Of a DNA stretch of 64,000 nt, positions 1 to 9,609 are shown in pieces. Origin of the DNA: Nostoc sp. B(2019) (GTDB taxonomy: Bacteria; Cyanobacteriota; Cyanobacteriia; Cyanobacteriales; Nostocaceae); the NCBI RefSeq assembly GCF_010091925.1, contig NZ_WVID01000027.1:1-64000 (forward strand). Reading direction: 5' to 3'. Numbering within the stretch: position 1 is the stretch's first letter; the number at the start of each line of letters is the position of its first letter. Position numbers and translations under genes: made by a program. The notes under the pieces were generated by a model. The model saw nothing but the letters and a program-made list of their open reading frames with translations, was not told the origin of the DNA and ran no database searches.

Positions 1-94
1 ATCCCCAAGTGATTGAGAGTTTGAACTTGAATCTCCTCTCCATTTCTCATTTGCCACCTTGTTTGTGTCTCAAACAAACTTCGCCATCCGAAAA

Positions 95-1591
95 TTATCT
101 CATGTGCCAGTTCAAAGGGCGGAATGTGGGTTTAATTGCAACCAAATCACAGTTTAACTTTTTGTTAATAGAATCTATAACCTTAGCTTCTGCTGGTGTA
201 ACTACCCCGTCTAAATTAGCAATTCTTTGACATTGAGCCAGTAAGGATACAGCAAAATCACTATTAATTTGTTCAAGTAAGGTTTTTAAAGATGGTAAAG
301 ATTTTATATTAGCTGCGATCGCATCGATTGAAGCAGGACTAAGGTTCGCAGCTTGTAATTCTGGCAAAATATCTTTCCAAGATTTATCTGGATTTCCTGC
401 TAAGACAATGTAAACCAAAATCTGATCCATAATCTTTTCTTGGGAGATAGCAGCTTCAATATATTTTTCGCTCTCTACTTGAGCGTTTACTAAAGTTGCC
501 TCTAAAGTTAATGGACTCTGCTTTGCTTGATAAAATTGACAAGCAGCATGACCTAATGCATAGATCATTACTGCATTTGAACTAGCACCAATGACGGCTC
601 CCGCTACTGGGACTATTCGTAGTAAACCCAAACCTGCTTTGATTGCCGTTTTTCCACCTACCCCTAAACCAAAAATTGCTACTGCTTCCCCTTGGCGTTT
701 TGAATCTTTTAAATCCATGCCATACGCGGCAGCAATTTGGTAAACTAACTCCACTGATAATCCCGCTGTATAAGCCAAATCCACTACAAACATTGGTGCT
801 GCTTGTCCTGGTACAGCACTAGTAGTAAACCCTGATGTTCCTGCTAAAACAGCTTTTTCCAGCATGAGGTGATGGGCAATTTGTGCTGGTTGTTCATTTG
901 GATGTTCTTGCTGTAACTTTCTGACATAAGCCTCTGCTTTAACTACATCAACCTGTTGAATTAAAAGATTTAACCAGTCCTTATTTAGAGATTTTATTGC
1001 TAGTTGCAAAGGAGGGTTATTACCAACAATTGCTAGTGCCTGTCCTGCTACTTCCGTTGCTTGTAAAGCTGCACCACCAACCGCCCCGCCAATACCTACA
1101 GCGGCTCCTGCGACAGCTTGTCCAGCTTGAACAGCAGCATTCCCTACTGCTCCTGCTGTTCCTGACACTGCTCCTAAAAATGACCCTAAAAAAGATGGTT
1201 TTTGTAGGGACAATTGACTATCTGTTGTTGTTGTAATGGCATTGGAGGATACAATATCAACATTTGCTTGAGATTTTGATAAAGGTGAACTTGACTGTAT
1301 TTTTAACTCAAGCTCTTGTTGCCAATCTGGAAAATCTTCGCCTATTTCTCGTCCATATATTTTGACTTTTTCAACAGATTGGATACCTAAATTAATCAAT
1401 CCATTATGAATCAGTGTCACTAATGACTGTTGCTCTGAAACTTTGACTGATTCCAGCATAATCTGTAAGCAATCTTGTTTCAGACTTGTTTTTGCCGTAA
1501 TGCTGGGTAAGTTTAACCACTGACTTACTAGAGTATTAATAGCATTTGTATCGCCCTGCTTAGCAAGTTCTAGAATATTTTGTTGTGTCAT
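95..1591 (-). CDS. EcsC/TerB-like cyanobacterial protein
   Basis: A 498-residue protein. Residues 1-100 form a soluble helical region. Residues about 140-190 are a Gly/Ala-rich low-complexity stretch that could pack against membrane. Residues about 235-370 resemble the EcsC family (segment TSAVPGQAAPMFVVDLAY followed by a helical AAAYGMDL). The C-terminus (CQRIANLDGVVTPAEAKVID) looks like a TerB-type acidic helical module. The function is unknown; EcsC-like proteins are usually peripheral or integral membrane factors. The ATG at 1591 gives the full N-terminal region. It lies on the same strand as the downstream-oriented toxin-antitoxin pair but is separated from it, and no operon partner is evident. 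The domain assignments rest on pattern recognition only. Confidence 0.65.
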   Translation of the reverse strand: MTQQNILELAKQGDTNAINTLVSQWLNLPSITAKTSLKQDCLQIMLESVKVSEQQSLVTLIHNGLINLGIQSVEKVKIYGREIGEDFPDWQQELELKIQSSSPLSKSQANVDIVSSNAITTTTDSQLSLQKPSFLGSFLGAVSGTAGAVGNAAVQAGQAVAGAAVGIGGAVGGAALQATEVAGQALAIVGNNPPLQLAIKSLNKDWLNLLIQQVDVVKAEAYVRKLQQEHPNEQPAQIAHHLMLEKAVLAGTSGFTTSAVPGQAAPMFVVDLAYTAGLSVELVYQIAAAYGMDLKDSKRQGEAVAIFGLGVGGKTAIKAGLGLLRIVPVAGAVIGASSNAVMIYALGHAACQFYQAKQSPLTLEATLVNAQVESEKYIEAAISQEKIMDQILVYIVLAGNPDKSWKDILPELQAANLSPASIDAIAANIKSLPSLKTLLEQINSDFAVSLLAQCQRIANLDGVVTPAEAKVIDSINKKLNCDLVAIKPTFRPLNWHMR

Positions 1592-1660
1592 CTTTAGTTA
1601 AGGTGAGAATTTTACTGACAACCTTGTTCAAGTATTCCCATTAATCAACTATTGATAACG

Positions 1661-1993
1661 CTATAACTCTTCCTCATCGACTTTCTCAGGTGTCAGGAGT
1701 GCTTGTGAACTATGGCGCACATAAAGCACATAAACAGTGTCTTCACGAATTGTGAACAAAATATGGTAGATATTTTTTGGCTTGCTATAGAAAAGTTGAC
1801 GCACTTCTTCAGAAAATACCTCATGTTCTAGAGCTAAGGCACACCGACGAGGTTTTTCTTGAAGAGATGCAATAGTATCCATCAACCCTCTAAACCACTG
1901 ATCTGCATAAGTTGGGTTGTACTCTCTCAACCACAGGTATGCTGCCTCAATTTGAGCATCTGCTGTCTTGGTTGTCCTAACTTGAAATGCCAT
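1661..1993 (-). CDS. RelE/ParE-type toxin
   Basis: A protein of about 110 residues with the ParE/RelE fold pattern: an N-terminal beta strand (FQVRTTKTAD), an AAYLWLRE helix, Pro-Arg/Arg-Cys in the middle, and the C-terminal strands YHILFTIREDTVYVLYVRHSSQ that are typical of ParE. Family members inhibit DNA gyrase or cleave mRNA; which one applies here cannot be told. The reading frame stays open to 2026, but the ATG at 1993 (MAFQVR) matches the usual start of the family. It gives a 17-nt overlap with the upstream antitoxin, which suggests translational coupling. Confidence 0.8.
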   Translation of the reverse strand: MAFQVRTTKTADAQIEAAYLWLREYNPTYADQWFRGLMDTIASLQEKPRRCALALEHEVFSEEVRQLFYSKPKNIYHILFTIREDTVYVLYVRHSSQALLTPEKVDEEEL

Positions 1994-2267
1994 ATTTCTT
2001 CTGCATTTCTTGTTCAAATTCCTCAACAGGTCTTGTTCTACCTGCCTCTACATCCTCCAGTCCTTTTCTGATTCCCGCAATTGTTTCCAACTGTTCCAAA
2101 AGCTCTAGAAGTTTCTGGTAAGATTCAGCATCTTGAACAACTAGTTCTGCTTTGCCATTCACGGTTAACACCACGGGTTGTCCAGTCTCTTTCATTTGCT
2201 GAATAAATTCAGAAGTATTGCGCTTGAAGCTTGAGAGGGAGTGAATATCTCGAACTATGTTCAGCAT
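1977..2267 (-). CDS. Phd/YefM-type antitoxin
   Basis: A 96-residue protein. The N-terminal 60 residues carry the Phd/YefM DNA-binding pattern (VRDIHSLSSFKRNTSEFIQQM, then PVVLTVNGKAELVVQD and AESYQKLLELLE). The rest is an acidic, charged tail (GLEDVEAGRTRPVEEFEQEMQ) of the kind that wraps the toxin. It is the first gene of a two-gene module with the overlapping ParE-type toxin. Such antitoxins normally repress their own operon, so an operator is expected in the AT-rich 2268-2330 region, although no clear palindrome was picked out. Confidence 0.82.
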   Translation of the reverse strand: MLNIVRDIHSLSSFKRNTSEFIQQMKETGQPVVLTVNGKAELVVQDAESYQKLLELLEQLETIAGIRKGLEDVEAGRTRPVEEFEQEMQKKYGISS

Positions 2268-2471
2268 GGCTTTGATTATGCATTAAATTTGCACTAAATA
2301 TAATGCTAACATTCAGATTATTTAATAATATCAGTAATATTTGACACATTCAACTTGTTACCATTAGTCATCCTGTACCTACTCATCAGCACAATTAATC
2401 ACGGGATCGCTTGCTGTATTCTTCACAGTTTGTTACAAAAGTACAAAGTACTTCTATAAACGCAAAACCAC

Positions 2472-3266
2472 ATGTTCGGCGGACTTACTGGTTTAACAGA
2501 TCCTAAAGGCACTGATTGGGGAGAGCGGATGCTCAATACAGTCGCCAGCCAAACGATTCGCCACCTGTTTACCCAAAGCGAGTCAGTAGAAGTCTTTGTG
2601 CGCTGCTATCCCTCCAGCAAACTGTTGCAAGGCAGCATTGATAGCTTCAAAATGAGCGGTCGTGGCTTAGTGATTCGGAGAGATTTTGCGGTAGAGGAGA
2701 TGTCTTTTGAAACCGATGCGGTTGCCATTGATTTCGGCTCGGTTTTAAGTGGAAAACTCAGTCTTAAGCAATCCACCCAAGCGATCGCCCAGGTAATTTT
2801 ATCAGAAGCAGGCATCAACCAGGCTTTTAATGCTGAACTGGTGAAAAAGCGCCTGCTGAATCTCTCTCTACCAGCCTTGACGGAATTATCTGGGGGTAAT
2901 CCAGTCTCCTTTACGGAAGTCCAGGTACAGCTATTGCCTGAAAATCGCTTACAGATTTCAGCAAAGGCAGATTTAAATAATGGGGAAATTGTACCGCTGA
3001 GTATGACCGTAACTATAGGCATTGAAAGGCGGCGGCGGGTTTCTTTCAAAGATCCGAAAATTGAGCTTGATGGTGTTCCAGAAGCTCAGAAGGAAGTTTC
3101 GCAGTCCTTGAGCGTGGTACTAGCAGAAATTTTGGATAATATGGTCGATTTGGATCGCTTTGACCTCGACGGAGTAAAAATGCGACTCAATCGATTAGAA
3201 ACTGAGGGTCAAAAACTAATTTTCAGTGGTTATGCTGAGATTGAGCGTATTCCAAGTAGTGCTTAG
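2472..3266 (+). CDS. DUF2993 (LmeA-like) family protein
   Basis: A 264-residue protein of the DUF2993 family, common in cyanobacteria and actinobacteria. It has alternating beta strands with the features CYPSSKLLQGSIDSFKMSG near residue 45 and LLPENRLQISAKADL near 155. No signal peptide or membrane segment is evident, unlike the periplasmic actinobacterial LmeA enzymes, so a cytosolic or peripheral lipid-binding role is possible. The ATG at 2472 begins MFGGLTG. A strong hairpin at 3321-3344 follows the stop. The exact function is unknown. Confidence 0.7.
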   Translation: MFGGLTGLTDPKGTDWGERMLNTVASQTIRHLFTQSESVEVFVRCYPSSKLLQGSIDSFKMSGRGLVIRRDFAVEEMSFETDAVAIDFGSVLSGKLSLKQSTQAIAQVILSEAGINQAFNAELVKKRLLNLSLPALTELSGGNPVSFTEVQVQLLPENRLQISAKADLNNGEIVPLSMTVTIGIERRRRVSFKDPKIELDGVPEAQKEVSQSLSVVLAEILDNMVDLDRFDLDGVKMRLNRLETEGQKLIFSGYAEIERIPSSA

Positions 3267-3320
3267 GACAATAATATTATGCAAAACTTTATTTTGCGTG
3301 AGCTAGAAAACAAATTAAAT

Positions 3321-3344
3321 GCCGCTTAGATCTTTCTAAGCGGC
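3321..3344. terminator. Hairpin between convergent genes
   Basis: A perfect 10-bp inverted repeat (GCCGCTTAGA / TCTAAGCGGC) with a 4-nt loop lies between the convergent DUF2993 and ugd genes. It lacks a long T run on either side, so it may be a weak or bidirectional terminator, or an mRNA 3'-end stabiliser. Confidence 0.55.
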
Positions 3345-3409
3345 ACTGTGATTAGTTGAGTATTGAATTGAAAATTAAAAGTCTGGTCGATTTTTTAATT
3401 CTTAATTTT

Positions 3410-4801
3410 CTATCTTCCCACGCCTACATATTGGAATCCAGCACGCACCATTGTTTCGGGATCGAGGAAGTTACGTCCGTCGATGATTACGGGGTGGCTC
3501 ATCAATTGGGCCATCTTGACATAATCAAGAGTGCTGAATTGTTGCCATTCAGTCACAAGTACCAAAGCATCACAACCGTCAGCAAGTCTTTCAGCATCGG
3601 TTTCTACTAGCACACCAGAAAGACCATGACGTAGGCCTGTTTGGGAAACAATTGGATCGTAGGCTTTGACTTTGGCTCCGAGTCGGTTTAATTGTTCAAT
3701 CAGGTTAAGTGCTGGAGCGTCGCGCAAATCGTCGGTATCGGGCTTGAAAGTTAAACCAAGTAATCCTACTGTTTTACCTTTGAGAATTTTCAAGACTTGC
3801 TGGAGTTTTTCTAAAGCAATTAGGCGCTGGCGCTCGTTGACACTTACAGCGGCTTTCATAATCTGGGCTTCATAGCCATAGTCATCAGCAGTATGAATAA
3901 GGGCGGCGACATCTTTAGGGAAACATGAACCACCCCAGCCGATGCCAGCTTGCAAGAATTTGTTACCAATCCGGGAATCCAGACCGATGCCTTTTGCTAC
4001 TTGAGTGACATCAGCACCGACGCGATCGCAAATATTAGCAACTTCGTTGATAAAACTAATCTTAGTCGCCAAAAAGGCATTAGCAGCGTATTTGATCATT
4101 TCCGCCGAGCTGAGGTCTGTTGTCAGAATTGGTACAGCAGGTAAAGATTTATCAGCGGCGTACTGACGCTCCACAATTGGGGCATATAGTTCTTGCATGA
4201 GAGCGATCGCTCTTTGACTGTTGCCTCCTAGTACAATGCGATCGGGGTTAAAAGTGTCGTACACTGCTGAACCTTCACGCAAAAACTCTGGATTGCTGAC
4301 TACATCAAACTGGGCTGCAATTTCAGGCAGTTTTTCATCACTTGATACTCCACCTGCGGGTACTAGTGTTTTCTGACGCTCAGCGATGCCATCCAGGACA
4401 ATCATCCGCACCCAGTCACCTGAACCAATGGGCACTGTAGATTTATTTACAATTACCTTGTAACCACCGTTCAGATTTACCCCAATACCACGGGCTACAG
4501 CTTCGACATAACGAGTATCACTTTCACCAGTGGGCAAAGGTGGTGTTCCCACAGCAATAAACAAGATTTCCCCGTGGGCGACTCCGGCGGCAATATCAGT
4601 AGTGAACTCAATCTTTCCAGATTGAATCGCCGACTGCATAATCTCCGAGAGTCCCGGCTCGAAAATTGGGGACTGCCCAGACTTCATTAACTTGACTTTT
4701 TCTTCGTTATTGTCTACGCAAATTACATCATGCCCGATATGAGCTAAGCAAGCGCCTGTAACTAAACCAACATAACCAGTACCAATTACGCAAACACGCA
4801 T
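3410..4801 (-). CDS. ugd: UDP-glucose 6-dehydrogenase
   Basis: A 463-residue enzyme that oxidises UDP-glucose to UDP-glucuronate with two NAD+. The N-terminal Rossmann motif is VIGTGYVGLVTGACLAHIGH (residues 5-24). The catalytic Cys lies in GWGGSCFPKD, near residue 293. The C-terminal UDP-binding domain contains GLTFKPDTDDLRDAP. The length is normal for the family. The ATG at 4801 is preceded by a GAGG-type ribosome site. The next gene upstream on the same strand makes UDP-xylose from this enzyme's product, so the pair likely supplies nucleotide sugars for exopolysaccharide or wall glycans. Confidence 0.95.
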   Translation of the reverse strand: MRVCVIGTGYVGLVTGACLAHIGHDVICVDNNEEKVKLMKSGQSPIFEPGLSEIMQSAIQSGKIEFTTDIAAGVAHGEILFIAVGTPPLPTGESDTRYVEAVARGIGVNLNGGYKVIVNKSTVPIGSGDWVRMIVLDGIAERQKTLVPAGGVSSDEKLPEIAAQFDVVSNPEFLREGSAVYDTFNPDRIVLGGNSQRAIALMQELYAPIVERQYAADKSLPAVPILTTDLSSAEMIKYAANAFLATKISFINEVANICDRVGADVTQVAKGIGLDSRIGNKFLQAGIGWGGSCFPKDVAALIHTADDYGYEAQIMKAAVSVNERQRLIALEKLQQVLKILKGKTVGLLGLTFKPDTDDLRDAPALNLIEQLNRLGAKVKAYDPIVSQTGLRHGLSGVLVETDAERLADGCDALVLVTEWQQFSTLDYVKMAQLMSHPVIIDGRNFLDPETMVRAGFQYVGVGR

Positions 4802-4939
4802 TTTATTTAACTCCTCGCTTTTTTGGGGTTAGTCTTCAAAAAGAAGTTGTCAATATTAAACCTACAATTGCCGGGAAACCCAGCTATCAAAGTACGAGCT
4901 AAAGATAGGTTTAGCCTGCACGAAAGTTCTGAGCGACGC

Positions 4940-5872
4940 TCAATCGCTCTTGATGCGATCGCGAAAGTCTTCTACTGTCAGTTTTAACCCCTCTTGCAGA
5001 GGAATGGTAGGTTCCCAATTTAACAAGGTTTTAGCCTTTGTGATATCGGGACGACGACGACGTGGATCATCAGAAGGCAGTTGCTCAAACTTAATTTCTG
5101 CATCTGAGTTCACAATATTTTGCACTGCCTGCGCCAGTTCTAGAATGGTATATTCATCAGGATTACCTAGATTTACTGGGCCTACGTAGTCACCATTCAT
5201 CAACCGCATCAGTCCTTCTACTAAGTCAGAAACGTAGCAGAAACTACGGGTTTGTGTACCTTCACCGTACACAGTTAAAGGAATACCTTGCAAAGCTTGA
5301 ACTATAAAGTTGCTCACTACACGACCATCGTTTTCAAACATCCGAGGGCCATAGGTATTGAAAATCCTGGCGACCCGAATCTCGACTTTATTTTGTCTGT
5401 AGTAGTCAAATGCCAAGGTTTCAGCAATTCGTTTACCTTCGTCGTAACACGAACGCAGCCCAATGGGATTGACGTTACCCCTGTAGTCTTCGGTTTGAGG
5501 ATGAACTTCTGGATCTCCGTATACTTCACTTGTGGAAGCCAATAAAAACCTCGCTTTTACACGTTTAGCTAACCCCAACATGTTCAGCGTTCCCATCACG
5601 TTAGTTTTAACGGTTTTAACTGGGTTGTACTGGTAATGTACTGGAGAAGCAGGACAAGCTAAATGATAAATTTGATCCACTTCTAGCCGAATTGGTTCGG
5701 TAATGTCGTGGCGGATGAGTTCAAAGTACGGGTGGTTTAGCCATTTGAGGATGTTGCGCTTGTGACCCGTATAGAAATTATCCAAGCATATTACTTCATG
5801 CCCATCGGTTATTAGTCGGTCGATGAGATGGGAACCAATAAACCCAGCACCGCCCGTCACCAAAATTCTCAT
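4940..5872 (-). CDS. UDP-glucuronate decarboxylase (UDP-xylose synthase)
   Basis: A 310-residue extended short-chain dehydrogenase. The NAD-binding motif [10 protein letters not shown] is at residues 7-16 and the catalytic YDEGK (Tyr...Lys) near residues 143-147, with the Ser/Thr of the triad in [12 protein letters not shown]. The signatures [15 protein letters not shown] and [13 protein letters not shown] are characteristic of UXS-type UDP-glucuronate decarboxylases rather than UDP-glucose 4-epimerases. It converts UDP-glucuronate to UDP-xylose. The ugd gene follows about 140 bp downstream on the same strand, consistent with one pathway unit. Confidence 0.92.
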   Translation of the reverse strand: MRILVTGGAGFIGSHLIDRLITDGHEVICLDNFYTGHKRNILKWLNHPYFELIRHDITEPIRLEVDQIYHLACPASPVHYQYNPVKTVKTNVMGTLNMLGLAKRVKARFLLASTSEVYGDPEVHPQTEDYRGNVNPIGLRSCYDEGKRIAETLAFDYYRQNKVEIRVARIFNTYGPRMFENDGRVVSNFIVQALQGIPLTVYGEGTQTRSFCYVSDLVEGLMRLMNGDYVGPVNLGNPDEYTILELAQAVQNIVNSDAEIKFEQLPSDDPRRRRPDITKAKTLLNWEPTIPLQEGLKLTVEDFRDRIKSD

Positions 5873-6260
5873 AGTTTCCCAGTTACTTACGGATATTTGA
5901 TTCAGCTATTGCGCTTGTTTTTAGATTACCCAGATCAGATGCAAAAATACAGGACAAAAAGGGCTAACTAAAAGGGATTCTTGGACTTACCAATTTTCCT
6001 ACGTATGCAATTTTGTTATATTTGTACTAGCTTGCTGAGCAATTCAATTAGCAAAATAACAAACATCTTCTAAAAATTGTTGGTTTTTTACCTAGAATTC
6101 ATCAAATCTTCAACAAGATAAAGTGTTTTTAGGGTTAATTGTGGTGGTTTTCAGTTAGAGACAACAACTCATGAGTAAAAATAACAGAAATTGAATATTG
6201 AATCCTCAAAATTACTCATACAGATGTAACTACGAGAAAATACTTAAACACATATCTCTT
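5873..6260. other. AT-rich intergenic region
   Basis: This 388-bp stretch lies upstream of the UDP-xylose synthase gene and downstream of the antiporter gene. It is AT-rich and holds no convincing ORF, repeat or strong hairpin. It presumably contains the promoter of the uxs-ugd pair. Confidence 0.5.
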
Positions 6261-8396
6261 TTATATGGCAGATGTAGTACTAGGAACCCCAGCGGGCATA
6301 ACTACTGTTTGAGTGCGTTGTGGCTCTCCGAGCATGACAATTGAACAGGTGAGTTGGCTAGCCAATTGAGTTGTGACATCGCTAATCGCTAACCCTCCAG
6401 GACTTGTACGATTTCGTATGAAAGGCAAAACTACTAAATCATATAATCGCGCTGCCTGCAAAATTGCTTGGGCAACATTTTCATGAGCGATGATTTGAAT
6501 TTCTGGGGAATTTTGCACAGCCAATTTAGACACCAACAGCGAAAGATGCGATCGCTTGGCAGCAATTTTACTGGAACTAGTGCGGCGATCGCACACATTC
6601 AGTACAGTAACTTGAGCTTGATTTGCTTCTGCCAACATCTGAGCAAATTGCACAGGGTGTAATGTCGGTGCGATTAAATTTTCTACTGGTACTAAGATGC
6701 GCTGAATTTTTTTCGGTGATTCCATTAAACGTGTCACCGCCACCGGACAATGGGATGCCCAAAGAACACCATCAATCACATTGCCAAATAAACGCGCTCT
6801 CAATCCAGTACGTTTACCCCAACCCATCACAATTAAACTAGCCTTTTGTTCACGAGCAGCTCTGCTAATTCCTTGAGCAAAAGCATCATCAATCCGCAGC
6901 AATGGTTCTACTTCCACACCCAATACTCGGCTCTGTGCAGTGGCTTTTACCAGCAACCGTTCACTCCGTTGCAGAGACGCTTCTAATTGTGGCGCATCCA
7001 TGTGAGCAGCAGCGGTAGCGATCGCTAATGGTACAATTCTGCCATTTGCCTGACGCGCTAATAATGCCGCCATTTCAATCAAATACTGTTGAGTCTGAGG
7101 ATTATAGAGCGGTACGACTATAGTAAAAGCACTGCTTATTTCTTGTGTATTCTGTTCAGGTAGAGTTGTTGACGCTGGCTTGTCGGCTGATGGAGAAGTT
7201 AAACCAACAGCTATCCGACTAGTAATCAAGGGCCCTAAAGTTGATGTGACAAGCATTAGAACAATTACGCTATGTAATACATCTATTGAAAGCAACCCAG
7301 CCCGATATCCTACTAACGTTGCTGCTAACGTTGTGCTAACTTGGGGAACTGATAACGACCACATCGTTAGCATTTCTTGCCAGTTATAGTGGTAAACCAA
7401 TTTTGCCAACCAAGCTGCTATAAATTTACTGGCAATCAAACCGACTACAATCAACAGCGTTAACTTCAGTGTGTCTAAGCTGTTCATAAAGGTAGGCAGA
7501 TTGATCAGCAAGCCAAGGTCAACAAAAAAGATGGGGATGAATAGTACACTACCGACAAACACCACCTTTTCTTTGACTAGTCCTTCACCCACAGCCTCAT
7601 TCACTGCCAAACCCGCTAAAAAGGCACCAACAATTTTGTCTACCCCAATCAATTGAGCGCCCACAGCAGCGAGAAATACAGAAAGTAACACAAACAAAAA
7701 TTTGTTTCCTTCATCGTCTCCAGACCGTCGGAAAAATTCTTTGCCTGCCCAATCAAAGCCTACCAAAACGGCAACAGAGTAAATAGTCAACCAACCAGAT
7801 AAGGTAAGTAGCTTAGCAAAGCTAAATGTCCCAGGCTGAGCGAAGGCTAGACAAATAGCTAATATCAGTACTGCGCCAATGTCTGTAAAAATCGTAGCTC
7901 CAATTGTTACCGTGACAGCTTCATTGTTTAACACTCCCAAGCGACTGATAATGGGATATGCCAAAAGGGTATAGGAAGTAAATAAAGAGCCAATTAATAT
8001 TGAAGTATTCCAACCAAAGCCAAATATATGCCCTCCTAAAGTGCCCATCACCAGGGGTATACTAAAGGTCAAACTACCAAACCCGAAGGCACGACTTTTC
8101 CGGCGACGGAACTGCTCTATATCAATTTCTAGCCCGGCTACAAACAGCAAATAAACTAACCCAATGTCTGATAGTAGGTTAATCATTGGGGAGTTGGACT
8201 CGAAGAGATTCCAGCCTGAAGAACCAAGTACTAGTCCAGAGAAAACTAAACCCACTAATCCTGGTAGTCTTAGCCGCTCAAATAGGATGGGTACGATTAA
8301 GATAACTACCAGTAAAATAGCAAAGGGAACAATCGGTTCCTTGCCAAGAACTTGGGAAGTTGGTTCTAGAGCAAGAACTTGTAATATCAGTTCCAT
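6261..8396 (-). CDS. Na+/H+ (CPA2-type) antiporter with universal-stress domains
   Basis: A protein of about 711 residues. The N-terminal 400 residues form a 12-13-helix sodium/hydrogen exchanger domain of the CPA2/KefB class (FERLRLPGLVGLVFSGLVLG, FVAGLEIDIEQFRRR, VGAFLAGLAVNEAVGE). The C-terminal 270 residues hold two UspA-like domains (FTIVVPLYNPQTQ onward, including SLIVMGWGKR; then IQRILVPVENLI onward). It should exchange monovalent cations for protons across the plasma or thylakoid membrane, with the Usp part as a cytosolic regulatory module. The frame is open to a GTG at 8405, but the ATG at 8396 (MELILQV) is the more likely start. Confidence 0.85.
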   Translation of the reverse strand: MELILQVLALEPTSQVLGKEPIVPFAILLVVILIVPILFERLRLPGLVGLVFSGLVLGSSGWNLFESNSPMINLLSDIGLVYLLFVAGLEIDIEQFRRRKSRAFGFGSLTFSIPLVMGTLGGHIFGFGWNTSILIGSLFTSYTLLAYPIISRLGVLNNEAVTVTIGATIFTDIGAVLILAICLAFAQPGTFSFAKLLTLSGWLTIYSVAVLVGFDWAGKEFFRRSGDDEGNKFLFVLLSVFLAAVGAQLIGVDKIVGAFLAGLAVNEAVGEGLVKEKVVFVGSVLFIPIFFVDLGLLINLPTFMNSLDTLKLTLLIVVGLIASKFIAAWLAKLVYHYNWQEMLTMWSLSVPQVSTTLAATLVGYRAGLLSIDVLHSVIVLMLVTSTLGPLITSRIAVGLTSPSADKPASTTLPEQNTQEISSAFTIVVPLYNPQTQQYLIEMAALLARQANGRIVPLAIATAAAHMDAPQLEASLQRSERLLVKATAQSRVLGVEVEPLLRIDDAFAQGISRAAREQKASLIVMGWGKRTGLRARLFGNVIDGVLWASHCPVAVTRLMESPKKIQRILVPVENLIAPTLHPVQFAQMLAEANQAQVTVLNVCDRRTSSSKIAAKRSHLSLLVSKLAVQNSPEIQIIAHENVAQAILQAARLYDLVVLPFIRNRTSPGGLAISDVTTQLASQLTCSIVMLGEPQRTQTVVMPAGVPSTTSAI

Positions 8397-8481
8397 AAGT
8401 AGCACTTGAAGGGGCTATGTAAAGCTGCGATTAGCTTGAAAGCGATCGCCTAATTGATATAAATGTAGAAGCTACTCTGAC

Positions 8482-8517
8482 AAAAAATAAAAAAAGCCTA
8501 ATTTACACTACATAGGC
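8482..8517 (-). terminator. Rho-independent terminator
   Basis: On the minus strand a short stem (GCCTA/TAGGC, 12-nt loop) is followed by a run of T residues interrupted by one A. It lies just past the stop of the HAS-barrel gene at 8539, so it probably ends that transcript. Confidence 0.65.
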
Positions 8518-8538
8518 AATTGTCGAACAAATAACTAC

Positions 8539-9195
8539 CTATGGGTGGATTTGGCTCAAAATGAACAGCAAGCGATCGTAGTCATCTTTGAGCAGCACAC
8601 TCAGAGTACGTCCAGCTTTAATTAGCCATTCTCGATCTGCTTTACGTAACTGGTAAACTTCTCGAATGGCAGCCGCCGTTAAAGACTCTAGTGGCGCACC
8701 GTTGATGCAAAGTAATGTCCGCAAAAAATCTAGTTCTTCGGTAAATTTAATGATCGCTTCTGGCTCACACCGATAGACGGCTTGATGAATTTGCGGAGGA
8801 CGAGGTGGTAGATACTGATACACCCTTTGGTTATAACCCTTAGTATAAGAAAGCTGCTCAAATCCCACGATCGCTGCACGGAATTCCGTTCTGAGCATGG
8901 CAAATATCTGGGGTTGTTCCTCGCGTAAATCCTGCAATGACAACCCCAAAGCTCTGGCTCGGTGTACAGAATCTATGGGCATAGTCGTAGCATAATATAC
9001 TATGCCGTAAACCTGATTGCCCGATTCTTCATCCACAGAACAGACCCAACTACCAAAAGGCGGCATGGATGGAAAACTTAAGTCTTCCGGTTCCAAACAC
9101 TGTGCGAGAAATTCGGTAGTAGTAGTCTCGATCACCTCCGCAATATGGTTAGGGTGGCGATCGCCTCTGTCAAACTGTGGTAGGGGAAGGCGCAT
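8539..9195 (-). CDS. HAS-barrel domain protein
   Basis: A 218-residue soluble protein. Residues 1-110 (RHPNHIAEVIETTTTEFLAQC, FGSWVCSVDE, YGIVYYATT) match the HAS-barrel seen at the N-terminus of HerA-type ATPases. The C-terminal 100 residues are helical (FLRTLLCINGAPLESLTAAAIREVY). Stand-alone versions of this architecture are common in cyanobacteria, and their function is not established. The gene stands alone, with a terminator downstream and a long repeat cluster upstream of its start. Confidence 0.65.
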   Translation of the reverse strand: MRLPLPQFDRGDRHPNHIAEVIETTTTEFLAQCLEPEDLSFPSMPPFGSWVCSVDEESGNQVYGIVYYATTMPIDSVHRARALGLSLQDLREEQPQIFAMLRTEFRAAIVGFEQLSYTKGYNQRVYQYLPPRPPQIHQAVYRCEPEAIIKFTEELDFLRTLLCINGAPLESLTAAAIREVYQLRKADREWLIKAGRTLSVLLKDDYDRLLFILSQIHP

Positions 9196-9205
9196 ATTAG
9201 TGCTG

Positions 9206-9500
9206 AAGTGCGGTAGCGGGGCGTTTAGCCCGTGCTGAGGAGCCAGCCGCGTGGGCGGGTTCCCCGACTTGAGGAGCCACTGCGTTGGACGGGTTTCCCG
9301 GTGAGACAGCCCTGAAGGAGGGTTTCCAACGCCAGTCGCTCATGGGGGAAACCCCCAAGACCGCGCTGGCTCCTCCGTAGGGGACTGCGAACCCGTTCGC
9401 GTAGCGTCTCCTACAGGAGAAGGGCTTAAAGGAGGCAGTGCCGTGGGCGGGTTCCCCGACTTGAGGAGCCACTGCGTTGCCGGGGTTCCCCCGGTTGTTC
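9206..9500. repeat. GC-rich interspersed repeat cluster
   Basis: A non-coding cluster much richer in GC than its surroundings. An exact 38-bp unit occurs at 9250-9287 and again at 9442-9479. Between them are modules containing GGTGAGACAGCCCTGAAGGA and TTCGCGTAGCGTCTC. The same modules reappear at 9905-9985, 31500-31550 and, strikingly, inside a coding sequence at 38320-38472. An open frame across it (9197-9538, minus) is only repeat sequence. Confidence 0.85.
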
Positions 9501-9570
9501 GCTCTTAGCGTTCCCGTAGGGTAGCAAGTGGCGTGCAACTGCCGTCAAGTGGCGTTGGACTGGCGTTGCT

Positions 9571-9599
9571 GAGTTATGAGTGCAGACAACTCATAACTC
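9571..9599. terminator. Perfect inverted repeat downstream of ndhS
   Basis: An 11-bp perfect inverted repeat (GAGTTATGAGT / ACTCATAACTC) with a 7-nt loop lies 11 bp past the ndhS stop on the minus strand. No T tract follows, so terminator activity is a guess. The sequence also resembles common intergenic repeats of Nostoc. Confidence 0.45.
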
Positions 9600-9609
9600 A
9601 TAACTAAAT

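Noticed and set aside
1-94. Possible gene at the left edge
   Set aside because: The plus-strand frame starting at 9 overlaps the 3' end of the EcsC-like gene and shows no protein-like features.
9197-9538. 113-codon open frame (minus) across the repeat cluster
   Set aside because: It is built wholly from GC-rich interspersed repeats, with duplicated segments (NAVAPQVGEPAH twice) and no ribosome site.
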